A stretch of DNA of 14,986 nt from an uncultured Bacilli bacterium (lineage in GTDB: Bacteria; Bacillota_I; Bacilli_A; RF39; UBA660): contig CASDHD010000020.1 of NCBI GenBank assembly GCA_949280095.1, positions 1 through 14,986 of the forward strand, given 5' to 3'. The translations under genes were made by a program, and so were the position numbers. Shown in pieces: positions 7,591 to 13,392 of this stretch (position 1 is the stretch's first letter; each line of letters starts with the position of its first letter). Under the pieces are notes generated by a model, which made no database searches, was not told the origin of the DNA, and worked only from the letters and a program-made list of their open reading frames with translations.

Positions 7591-8052
7591 ATGAAAATAG
7601 AAGTTCCAACTATAAATGACTATGAACAAGTAAACGACTTAGCGTGCCAAGTCCATGAATTACACGTGAACTGGCGACCAGACCTTTTTTTGCCGACCAA
7701 AGAAGCCATAACAAAAGAAAGATTTGTAAGTTTAATGGAAGAAAAAAGTATATTTGTTGTTAAAATAGAAGATAAAATTGTAGGATATGTTACATTTTGT
7801 ATTGTAGAAAAAGAAAATCTTATTCTGCGTTTTAGAAAACAATTGTCTATTGACGCCATGTGTGTAGATAACAAATATCGTGGGCAAGGAATAGGTTCAT
7901 CCCTATTAGAATTCATAGAAAAATATGCCAAAGAAGCAAATTGCACAGATATTTATTTAACCGTGAATGAAGAAAATACAAACGCTATAAAAACCTATGA
8001 AAAATTTGGCATGAAAGTAAAAAATATTGCTTATTCAAAACAAATAAAATAA
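7591..8052 (+). CDS. GNAT family N-acetyltransferase
   Basis: 153 residues from ATG 7591, chosen because GGAAAGTGA lies just upstream; an in-frame ATG at 7576 has no ribosome binding site. The acetyl-CoA-binding motif A is clear: LSIDAMCVDNKYRGQGIGSSLLEFIEKYA, with the R-G-Q-G-I-G loop near 97-102. Motif B-like NEENTNAIKTYEKFGMKV follows. The N-terminal part (VHELHVNWRPDLFLPT) resembles the GNAT subgroup that acts on small amines or protein N-termini, but the substrate cannot be called. The gene is monocistronic: it has its own promoter and ends before the hairpin terminator at 8090-8118. Confidence 0.88.
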   Translation: MKIEVPTINDYEQVNDLACQVHELHVNWRPDLFLPTKEAITKERFVSLMEEKSIFVVKIEDKIVGYVTFCIVEKENLILRFRKQLSIDAMCVDNKYRGQGIGSSLLEFIEKYAKEANCTDIYLTVNEENTNAIKTYEKFGMKVKNIAYSKQIK

Positions 8053-8080
8053 AGGAACTAAAAACAAAAAATAGATAAAA

Positions 8081-8117
8081 ATTTTGTCGAACGATTTCTA
8101 GTTTAGAGTCGTTTTTT
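8081..8117 (+). repeat. 37-bp repeat, copy 1, containing a hairpin terminator
   Basis: Identical over 37 bases to 8977-9013. The hairpin is AACGA (8090-8094) with TCGTT (8109-8113), an inner TCTA/TAGA stem and a GTT loop, followed by seven T (8112-8118). It should terminate the GNAT transcript and marks the left edge of the duplicated ORF6N cassette. Confidence 0.8.
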
Positions 8118-8119
8118 TG

Positions 8120-8133
8120 TGCTAAACTATACT
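8120..8133 (+). promoter_or_regulatory. probable -10 region, ORF6N copy 1
   Basis: TG-C-TAAACT and the overlapping TATACT are both usable -10 elements. The position and pattern match TG-T-TAAAAT at 9017-9025 before copy 2. No convincing -35 is visible because the terminator lies there. Confidence 0.5.
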
Positions 8134-8158
8134 TTAAAAAAGACGAGGAGGCCTAAGG

Positions 8159-8683
8159 TTGAATGAATTAATAGAAAAAAATATAAAAGTGGAAAGCATG
8201 ATTTATGAAGCAAGAGGGTGCCAGGTTATGCTTGATTCGAATCTTGCCAAATTATATCAAGTGGAAACAAAAAGAATTAACGAAGCCGTAAAAAATAATC
8301 CTGATAAATTTCCAGAAAGGTTTTCTTGGAAATTAACGGAAGAAGAAAGCGATAATTTTTTGGTCTAAAATTTCGACCAAAAAATAGAAAGAAGAGGAGG
8401 GAGATTTAAAAATCCGCGAGTATTTACAGAACAAGGGATTGCTATGCTTGCTACTCTTTTAAAACCCTTAGACATTGAAAAATATAATCAACAATATAAG
8501 AATTTGCAAGTTTTTTATTCAAATACTTTTCATGACAGACACTTTATTTTGGATAGAAATATCGTTTACCATTGTGGATCTAGTCTAAACCATGCGGGAA
8601 ATAAAACATTTTCTATCAATATTTTAGAAGATGAGTTGTTAAAAGAGTCTTTAATTGCCAACATCAAAACATTATTTACTTAA
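8159..8683 (+). pseudogene. ORF6N/PLD-like gene, copy 1: nonsense codon and internal deletion
   Basis: TTG start with GAGGAGG 7 nt upstream, the same start context as copy 2. The ORF6N domain begins MNELIEKNIKVESMIYEARG-QVMLDSNLAKLYQVETKRINEAVKNNPDKFPERFSWKL. A TAA at 8366-8368 interrupts the frame after NFLV, but the same frame continues NFDQKIERRGGRFKNPRVFTEQGIAMLATLLK, then jumps to PLDIEKYNQQYKNLQVFYSNTFHDRHFILD and the C-terminus. Compared with copy 2 it lacks 357 bp (119 codons). The missing block is bounded in copy 2 by two TTTTAAAA repeats (9350-9357 and 9707-9714), and copy 1 keeps one. Start-to-stop length is 525 versus 882 nt, a difference of exactly 357. The central coiled region and the first part of the PLD-like domain are lost, so even readthrough would give a non-standard protein. 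Confidence 0.85.
8356..8384 (+). promoter_or_regulatory. 29-bp palindrome inside ORF6N copy 1 (one mismatch)
   Basis: 14-nt arms around a single central A at 8370: TTTTTTGGTC-T-AAA on the left, TTTCGACCAAAAAA on the right. The only mismatch is T8366 against C8374. T8366 is the first base of the in-frame TAA; a G there gives GAA (Glu, as in the LVENFD pattern of relatives) and a perfect palindrome. The homologous place in copy 2 holds an unrelated 27-bp palindrome. It is not followed by a T-run that fits a terminator. It may be a protein-binding site. Confidence 0.6.
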
Positions 8684-8701
8684 CAAATATTTTCTAGTTT
8701 T

Positions 8702-8710
8702 TGTTATAAT
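8702..8710 (+). promoter_or_regulatory. extended -10 element for the DUF1653 gene
   Basis: TG-T-TATAAT, a consensus extended -10, 21 nt before the ATG. The sequence TAGTTTTTGTTATAATG recurs at 9944-9960, at the end of the second cassette. Confidence 0.7.
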
Positions 8711-8731
8711 GTTTTTAAAGGAGTAGAAAAA

Positions 8732-8971
8732 ATGAGAGAATTAAAAATAAAAGGAATCTATAAACATTATAGTGGGGATTTGTATATGGTAGAAGATATA
8801 ATTTACCATAGTGAAACAGGAGAAAAAATGGTGGCTTATCGTGCCCTTTATGAAGATAATAAACTTTGGTGTAGACCTTATGAAATGTTTTTAGAAGAAG
8901 TAAATAAAAATGGACAAAAATATAGATTTGAATTACAAGAAATAGAAAGTAAAAATGAACATTATAAATAG
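8732..8971 (+). CDS. DUF1653 domain protein
   Basis: 79 residues, soluble, no signal peptide. It follows the DUF1653 pattern closely: IKGIYKHYSGDLYMVEDIIYHSETGEKMVAYRALYEDNKLWCRPYEMFLEEVNKNGQKYRFEL, with the conserved H-Y-x-G, HSETGE, YRALY, LW-RP-MF and final RFE elements. These are small single-domain proteins of unknown function. ATG at 8732 has AAAGGAGTAG upstream. It lies between the two ORF6N copies with its own promoter and ends 14 nt before the second hairpin terminator, so it is a single-gene unit. Confidence 0.85.
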   Translation: MRELKIKGIYKHYSGDLYMVEDIIYHSETGEKMVAYRALYEDNKLWCRPYEMFLEEVNKNGQKYRFELQEIESKNEHYK

Positions 8972-8976
8972 GGAAT

Positions 8977-9013
8977 ATTTTGTCGAACGATTTCTAGTTT
9001 AGAGTCGTTTTTT
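8977..9013 (+). repeat. 37-bp repeat, copy 2, containing a hairpin terminator
   Basis: Identical to 8081-8117. Stem AACGA (8986-8990) with TCGTT (9005-9009), inner TCTA/TAGA, six T at 9008-9013. It terminates the DUF1653 transcript and starts the second ORF6N cassette. Confidence 0.8.
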
Positions 9014-9016
9014 CTA

Positions 9017-9025
9017 TGTTAAAAT
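9017..9025 (+). promoter_or_regulatory. probable extended -10 element, ORF6N copy 2
   Basis: TG-T-TAAAAT in the same place relative to the hairpin and the gene as the element at 8120-8128. The gene's ribosome binding site AAGGAGGT (9037-9044) follows. Confidence 0.5.
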
Positions 9026-9051
9026 ATCCTACAAAAAAGGAGGTCTAAGGT

Positions 9052-9933
9052 TTGAATGAATTAATAGAAAAAAATATAAATGTGGAAAGCATGATTTATG
9101 AAGTGAGAGGTAAACAAGTTATGTTAGATTCCGATTTAGCAAGACTTTATCAATGCGCAAATGGTACAAAATCTATTAATTTAGCAGTAAAAAGACATAT
9201 CAACCGTTTTCCGGAAAGATATATGTTTCAACTTACAGAACATGAACTATCTATTTTGCGGTTTCAAGTTGAAACCGCAAACATAAATAATAAAAGTCGC
9301 ACGTTTCCTTATGTTTTTACAGAACAAGGTGTTGCTATGCTAGCCACCATTTTAAAAACAAGTGTTGCAGAAGAAATAAGTATAAAAATTATGGACGCTT
9401 TTGTTGCCATGCGTAAATACATATCTGCAAATCTATTAGAGCAAAAATATATCAATAACCAAGTCATGAAAAATACAGAAAACATAAAATTGTTACAAGA
9501 GTCATTTTCCAAATTGGAAGAAAAAAGAAAAGTAAATGAAATCTATTTTAATGGCCAAATCTTCGATGCTTATTCCAAAATTATAGACATTATGAGAGAA
9601 GCAAAGAAAGAGTTAATAATCATCGATAGTTATGCTGATAAAACAGTATTAGATATGATAAAAAATTTAGAGTACAAAGTAATTTTAATTACAAAGGAAA
9701 ATGCACTTTTAAAATCATTAGACATTGAAAAATATAGTGCACAATATAACAATTTACAAGTTATTTATACAAATACATTTCATGATCGTTATTTTCTTTT
9801 GGATAGAAAAACAGTTTATCATTGTGGATCTAGTTTGAACCATGCAGGAAGTAAAACATTTTCAATTAATATTTTAGAAGATCAATTGATAAAGGAGTCG
9901 TTAATTGCCAACATCAAAACATTATTTATCTAA
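9052..9933 (+). CDS. ORF6N domain protein with a PLD-like C-terminal domain
   Basis: 293 residues; TTG start with a near-perfect AAGGAGGT 7 nt upstream and no competing ATG in frame. ORF6N domain, about 12-102: IYEVRGKQVMLDSDLARLYQ, SINLAVKRHINRFPERYMFQLTEHEL, YVFTEQGVAMLATILK. ORF6N is a DNA-binding module of phage antirepressor-type proteins, also common on bacterial chromosomes. A helical linker follows (about 105-165, rich in Asn, Lys and Glu). The C-terminal part, about 168-293, has FHDRYFLLD (His244-x-Arg246-x4-Asp251) followed by GSSLN at 259-263. This mirrors the HxKx4D...GSxN motif of phospholipase D-type nucleases with Lys replaced by Arg. The protein may therefore bind DNA and carry an active or degenerate PLD-like domain; activity is not proven. 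A 27-bp palindrome lies within the gene at 9255-9281. This is the intact member of a duplicated pair. Confidence 0.85.
   Translation: MNELIEKNINVESMIYEVRGKQVMLDSDLARLYQCANGTKSINLAVKRHINRFPERYMFQLTEHELSILRFQVETANINNKSRTFPYVFTEQGVAMLATILKTSVAEEISIKIMDAFVAMRKYISANLLEQKYINNQVMKNTENIKLLQESFSKLEEKRKVNEIYFNGQIFDAYSKIIDIMREAKKELIIIDSYADKTVLDMIKNLEYKVILITKENALLKSLDIEKYSAQYNNLQVIYTNTFHDRYFLLDRKTVYHCGSSLNHAGSKTFSINILEDQLIKESLIANIKTLFI
9255..9281 (+). promoter_or_regulatory. 27-bp perfect palindrome inside ORF6N copy 2
   Basis: TTTGCGGTTTCAA (9255-9267), centre G9268, TTGAAACCGCAAA (9269-9281): 13-bp arms with no mismatch. It encodes LRFQVETA at the end of the ORF6N recognition region. After the two-codon length difference upstream is corrected, its centre is within one base of the palindrome centre in copy 1. 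It may be a binding site for the encoded protein. Confidence 0.65.
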
Positions 9934-9950
9934 CAAATATCTATAGTTTT

Positions 9951-9959
9951 TGTTATAAT
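9951..9959 (+). promoter_or_regulatory. extended -10 element for the rhodanese operon
   Basis: TG-T-TATAAT, part of the duplicated sequence also found at 8702-8710. It covers an ATG at 9958, which therefore cannot be the start of the following gene. Confidence 0.7.
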
Positions 9960-9981
9960 GACTATAGAAAGAGGTAGAATT

Positions 9982-10317
9982 TTGAAAAGAATAATTTCAG
10001 TCATTTTTATGAGTTTGCTTTTAGTTGGATGTGGGAAAAATACGCAGCCTTATTATAAAGAACTAATGGAAAAAGAAAAATTTACAATTGTAGATGTAAG
10101 AACAATAGAAGAATATACAAGTGGACACATAAAAGGTGCAGTCAATATCCCCTATGAATCCATAGACGAAAATACAAATCTAGATAAAGAAAATACAATT
10201 TTTGTGTATTGCAAAAGTGGAAGAAGAAGTAAAATTGCTTACAATACATTAAAAGATTTAGGATATACTGTCTATGATTTAGGAGCTTATGACACAATCG
10301 AGCTAGAAAAGGAATAG
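9982..10317 (+). CDS. rhodanese-domain lipoprotein
   Basis: 111 residues from TTG 9982, which has GAAAGAGGT at proper spacing; an upstream in-frame ATG at 9958 lies in the promoter's -10 box and is rejected. The N-terminus MKRIISVIFMSLLLVGC is a lipoprotein signal with lipobox LVGC (Cys17), so the protein should be anchored on the outer face of the membrane. A single rhodanese domain follows: FTIVDVRTIEEYTSGHIKGAVNIPYESI, then FVYCKSGRRSKIAYNTLKDLGYTVYDLGAY. Cys77 in C-K-S-G-R-R-S is the catalytic loop cysteine that carries persulfide sulfur or another thiol chemistry. It leads a tight operon with a small membrane protein and a SanA-like protein. The partner substrate is unknown. Confidence 0.88.
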   Translation: MKRIISVIFMSLLLVGCGKNTQPYYKELMEKEKFTIVDVRTIEEYTSGHIKGAVNIPYESIDENTNLDKENTIFVYCKSGRRSKIAYNTLKDLGYTVYDLGAYDTIELEKE

Positions 10318-10319
10318 AT

Positions 10320-10481
10320 ATGAAAAAGGAATGGATTGCAATTATTTTATCATTTTTAGCAGCTGTTTGCTTCTTTGTAGCCTATTTTTTAAAAAGAAAA
10401 GTAGTATACCTAGTACTAGGTTGTGTCTGGATTTTGATTGCCATAAGTAATTATAACAATGAGAAGAAAAAAGGAAAGTAG
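10320..10481 (+). CDS. small two-helix membrane protein
   Basis: 53 residues: MKKEWIAIILSFLAAVCFFV, then KRKVVYLVLGCVWILIAIS and a charged tail NEKKKGK. Two hydrophobic segments (about 5-24 and 28-44) are separated by KRK, giving a hairpin with both ends probably in the cytoplasm. ATG at 10320 lies 2 nt after the rhodanese stop with AAAAGGA upstream, and the stop is 2 nt before the SanA-like start. The tight spacing and sensible hydrophobic pattern support a real gene. The function is not recognised. Confidence 0.7.
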   Translation: MKKEWIAIILSFLAAVCFFVAYFLKRKVVYLVLGCVWILIAISNYNNEKKKGK

Positions 10482-10483
10482 AA

Positions 10484-11209
10484 ATGAATATGTTAGAAAT
10501 ACAATCAAAAAAAGAAAAAGGACTTTCAATTCATAAAAGCAAGAAAAGAATTTTATGTAAAATTGGATTATTGGGAATTCTTACTTTTCTTATTTGTTTA
10601 TGTGTCGTATTTTCTTTAAATTTTTATGTAAAAGGAAGTACTAAAAATCAAATTTTAAGTGAAGAGGAAGTTGCTAAAATTGCAAATGTTGATGCAATTC
10701 TTGTGTTAGGGGCAGGAATATGGGGTGATAAACCAAGTCACATGTTAGAAGATCGATTATTGGAGGCTATTTCTTTATATAAAAAAGGTGTTTCTTCTAA
10801 AATCATTATGAGCGGAGACCATGGGAGAAGCGACTATGATGAAGTAAACATTATGAAAGAATTTGCGATTCAAAGAGGGGTACCTTCTGAAGATATTTTT
10901 ATGGACCATGCCGGTTTTTCTTCTTATGATAGTTTATATCGTGCTAAAGAAATTTTTGGTGTTAAAAAGGTAATCATTGTAACGCAAAAATACCACTTGT
11001 ATCGTTCTCTTTATATTGCCAATCAAATAGGGATAGAAGCCTATGGCATACCTTCTAATCCAAGGAAGTATAGAGGACAAACTAAAAGAGAACTTCGAGA
11101 GATTTTAGCTAGAAATAAAGATTTTATTAAATGTATTTTAAAACCCAATCCTACATACTTAGGAGAAGCAATCCCTATAAATGGAAGTGGGGATTTAACT
11201 AATGATTAA
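10484..11209 (+). CDS. SanA/ElyC-type membrane protein (DUF218 domain)
   Basis: 241 residues. A Lys-rich cytoplasmic N-terminus is followed by one membrane helix (about 26-50, IGLLGILTFLICLCVVFSLNFYV) and an extracytoplasmic DUF218 domain from about 65. Visible family motifs are VDAILVLGAGIWGDKPSHMLEDRLLEAISLYKKG, KIIMSGDHGRSDYDEVNIMKEFA, DHAGFSSYDSLYRAKEIF and KVIIVTQKYHLYRSLYIA. The VLGAG, SGDHG, D-AGF-TYDS and VTQ-HL-R residues line the presumed active pocket. In enterobacteria SanA and ElyC affect envelope integrity and vancomycin exclusion at high temperature; the biochemical reaction is unsettled. The C-terminus LGEAIPINGSGDLTND is also typical. A second in-frame ATG at 10490 is possible. 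It is the third gene of the rhodanese operon. Confidence 0.88.
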   Translation: MNMLEIQSKKEKGLSIHKSKKRILCKIGLLGILTFLICLCVVFSLNFYVKGSTKNQILSEEEVAKIANVDAILVLGAGIWGDKPSHMLEDRLLEAISLYKKGVSSKIIMSGDHGRSDYDEVNIMKEFAIQRGVPSEDIFMDHAGFSSYDSLYRAKEIFGVKKVIIVTQKYHLYRSLYIANQIGIEAYGIPSNPRKYRGQTKRELREILARNKDFIKCILKPNPTYLGEAIPINGSGDLTND

Positions 11210-11271
11210 TTTTATTTTTATTAAATACCAATTGTAAAAAATATAAAAAAAGGAAAAGGTGACGTATAATA

Positions 11272-11751
11272 ATGAGTAAAATAATTTGTGCTTTTGCAGG
11301 ACTAGGAAAAACTTATTTAAGCCAAAAATATTCTAATGTTATTGATTTTGATTTACAAAAATTTAAATATATCTATAATGAAAATATAACAAATTTTGAG
11401 GAGTATAAAGGATTAAGCAATAAAATAATTAATAAAGAGTGGCCTCAAAATTATGTAAAAAAATTAAAAGAAATAATGAATAAAGATAAAATTATTCTAG
11501 TTCCTGCTGATGAAGAAGTTCGCCAATTATTATTGTTAGAGAATATTTCGTTTGTCTTTGTTTTACCAAGTTTTGATAGTAAAGACAATTTAGTAGAAAG
11601 ATATAAGGAGCGCGGAAATAGTGAAAAGTTTATACAAAGAGCAATACAGAATTTAATAGATTGGCATCATTTGTATTATAAATATGAAACTATTATTTTG
11701 AAAAAAAATGAATACTTAGAAGACTATTTATTAAGAGAAAAACTTATTTAA
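11272..11751 (+). CDS. small P-loop protein, nucleotide kinase-like
   Basis: 159 residues, soluble. The N-terminal strand and loop IICAFAGLGKTYLS contains a minimal Walker A (A7-x4-G12-K13-T14), followed by IDFDLQKFKYIY with an Asp pair like the second acidic site of small kinases. A strand-Asp stretch IILVPADEEVRQLL and a lid-like ERYKERGNSEKFIQRA with several Arg follow. The layout resembles phage-encoded or accessory nucleotide/adenylate kinase-like ATPases, but the substrate cannot be named. AAGGAAAAGG lies upstream. A TATAAT directly before the ATG is too close to be its promoter. The gene faces the ZIP transporter over a shared terminator. Confidence 0.7.
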   Translation: MSKIICAFAGLGKTYLSQKYSNVIDFDLQKFKYIYNENITNFEEYKGLSNKIINKEWPQNYVKKLKEIMNKDKIILVPADEEVRQLLLLENISFVFVLPSFDSKDNLVERYKERGNSEKFIQRAIQNLIDWHHLYYKYETIILKKNEYLEDYLLREKLI

Positions 11752-11774
11752 TAAACAAAACATAAAATGAATAT

Positions 11775-11806
11775 AAAAAATTTGCACTTGAATATGCAAA
11801 CTTTTT
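11775..11806. terminator. bidirectional terminator between convergent genes
   Basis: TTTGCA (11781-11786) pairs with TGCAAA (11795-11800), loop of 8 nt. Five T follow on the plus strand (11802-11806), and six A precede the stem, giving a U-run on the minus-strand transcript. The minus-strand ZIP stop codon (11807-11805) abuts it. Confidence 0.7.
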
Positions 11807-12611
11807 AACCTAAAGCAATATCTAAAATCATCATAACGGAAAATCCAATTAATGTAAATAACGCCATTAAATCTTTCTTTTTGTTGGTTTGACTTTCTGG
11901 TATTAATTCTTCTACTACAACATAAATCATAGCCCCTGCTGCAAACGCAAGCAAAAATGGAAGAAGAGTACGCATTTTCATTACTAAAATGGCACCAATA
12001 ATTCCAGCAATAGGTTCCACGATTCCACTAAGTTGTCCTAAGAAGAAAGCTTTATTACGACTCATGCCTTCACGACGAAGCGGCATCGATACAGCAGTTC
12101 CTTCTGGAAAGTTTTGAAGTCCTATCCCAAGCGCCAAAGTCCACGCTGCGGCAAGAGTTGCACCATCTAGTCCATAAATTACAGAACCAAAAGCAACACC
12201 CACAGCCATACCTTCTGGAATATTATGTAAAGTAATGGAACTTATTAACATAAAGCAACGTTTAAAACTAACTTTTTTTTCTTTCTTCTTTGGATTTCTT
12301 TTCTCATAAATATCGTAAATTTTATCTCCAATGAAAAGTAATAAACCTCCACTAAAGAAACCGATAAAAACAATGATCCAAGGAATTAAGTTCAAATTTT
12401 CTGCCATCGTAATTGCAGGGGCAATGAGTGAAAAAAACGAAGCTGCTATCATAACACCTGCTGCAAAGCCAAGCATTCCATCCATTAAGTTTTTGTTAAT
12501 ATGTTTAAAAAAATAGACTAAAGAAGCACCAATTGCTGTAACGCTCCAAGTAAATAAAGTAGCGAGTCCCGCTTGTAAAATAGGGTTTAAAGATAATATT
12601 TGTTCAATCAT
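11805..12611 (-). CDS. ZIP family metal transporter (ZupT-like)
   Basis: 268 residues from ATG at 12611, chosen because GGGAGGAAATT precedes it on the minus strand; the frame is open 18 codons further up to another ATG without a ribosome binding site. About eight membrane helices. Helix IV has SITLHNIPEGMAVGVAFG (His129, Asn130, Glu133) and helix V has LQNFPEGTAVSMP (Asn167, Glu170), the metal-binding pair of bacterial ZIP proteins; GIVEPIAG supplies a further Glu. A charged cytoplasmic loop NPKKKEKKVSFKR replaces the usual His-rich loop. ZIP transporters move zinc, iron or manganese into the cytoplasm. It is transcribed alone; a possible -10 TATAGT lies at 12630-12625 on the minus strand. 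No metal-regulator site was recognised. Confidence 0.9.
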   Translation of the reverse strand: MIEQILSLNPILQAGLATLFTWSVTAIGASLVYFFKHINKNLMDGMLGFAAGVMIAASFFSLIAPAITMAENLNLIPWIIVFIGFFSGGLLLFIGDKIYDIYEKRNPKKKEKKVSFKRCFMLISSITLHNIPEGMAVGVAFGSVIYGLDGATLAAAWTLALGIGLQNFPEGTAVSMPLRREGMSRNKAFFLGQLSGIVEPIAGIIGAILVMKMRTLLPFLLAFAAGAMIYVVVEELIPESQTNKKKDLMALFTLIGFSVMMILDIALG

Positions 12612-12686
12612 AATTTCCTCCCTTACTATATAGACTATTCTACTAGAAAAGATGTGGGTGGGCATATATTTAAAAAAATTTAAAAA

Positions 12687-12697
12687 TGAATTATAAT
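12687..12697 (+). promoter_or_regulatory. -10 element for the gluzincin/DUF5131 operon
   Basis: TATAAT at 12692-12697, with a TG a few bases before it but not at the exact extended position. It overlaps an ATG at 12686, which would otherwise be the longest start of the next gene, and so argues for the ATG at 12722. Confidence 0.55.
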
Positions 12698-12721
12698 GAA
12701 ATTAACAATGCAGGTGTGATG

Positions 12722-13381
12722 ATGAAAATAGAATTAGATAATATGATAATAGAATATAATAATTGTGATTTAGATTATATAGAGTTTTTGATAGATTCTT
12801 TAAAGGAACGTTCCATAGAAATCTTGAATTTTTTTGAATTTGAAAAAATGAAACCAAAAGTAAGAATACGCTTATGGCCAGATTTAGAAAAATTTAGAGA
12901 ATTTGCATCAAATTGCTTTCAAAAGAAAGTTAGCGATAGTACTTGTGGGTTTGCTCGTAAGGAAGATGACATATTAATTGTTGAAGTTCTTTCTTTACAA
13001 ATATTAAGGCAACTAAAATATCATGAACATCAAACAATTCATGATTTAGTTGACCTTATTTTACATGAATTTGTTCATGCATGCCATTACAAATTAAGTG
13101 ATGAAAATAGTTATGCTTGGCTATTTGAAGGACTTGCAACTTTTTTATCTCATCAGTATAATAATATTGAATACAACTTTACAGTATCTTTAGAAGATAT
13201 AGCTTTTGAGCATAATATTGATTATAGAATTTTTTATACAATGTTTTCTTATGTATATCAAAATTATGGTAAAAATTATATATTTAAATTATTAAATAAT
13301 TTTAGATTACAAGAACAAGATACACCAAAGCTATATGAGGAGACGAAGGAATTCATTGAACAAATAAAAAATAAAAGATAG
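12722..13381 (+). CDS. gluzincin-like HExxH metallopeptidase, first copy
   Basis: 219 residues from ATG 12722 (AGGTG 5 nt before; the longer ATG at 12686 overlaps a -10 box). No signal peptide, so cytoplasmic. The active-site helix DLILHEFVHACHY gives His115-Glu116-x2-His119, and 17 residues later AWLFEGLATFLSHQ gives Glu136, the layout of peptidase MA (gluzincin) enzymes, where two His and a downstream Glu bind zinc. The N-terminal part (EILNFFEFEKMKPKVRIRLWPDLEKFREF ... STCGFARKEDDILIVEV) resembles the corresponding part of the protein at 14147, so the two appear to be homologues. The substrate is unknown. It is the first gene of a three-gene operon; the DUF5131 gene follows after 11 nt. 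Confidence 0.75.
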   Translation: MKIELDNMIIEYNNCDLDYIEFLIDSLKERSIEILNFFEFEKMKPKVRIRLWPDLEKFREFASNCFQKKVSDSTCGFARKEDDILIVEVLSLQILRQLKYHEHQTIHDLVDLILHEFVHACHYKLSDENSYAWLFEGLATFLSHQYNNIEYNFTVSLEDIAFEHNIDYRIFYTMFSYVYQNYGKNYIFKLLNNFRLQEQDTPKLYEETKEFIEQIKNKR

Positions 13382-13392
13382 AAGGATATAGT

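Noticed and set aside
7620..7946. 108-codon minus-strand ORF inside the GNAT gene
   Set aside because: It lies fully antisense to a clear acetyltransferase, has no ribosome binding site and no family pattern.
8356..8384. Palindrome in ORF6N copy 1 as an intrinsic terminator
   Set aside because: The right arm ends in A residues with no following T-run, and the ancestral gene read through it as coding sequence.
9309..9512. 67-codon minus-strand ORF inside ORF6N copy 2
   Set aside because: Antisense shadow of the conserved ORF6N coding region.
11265..11270. TATAAT directly before the P-loop gene as its promoter
   Set aside because: It is 1 nt from the ATG, so the transcript would start inside the gene; the AAGGAAAAGG site shows that a leader exists.
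12331..12516. 61-codon plus-strand ORF inside the ZIP gene
   Set aside because: Antisense shadow; its Lys/Ile/Pro-rich translation comes from hydrophobic helix codons read backwards.
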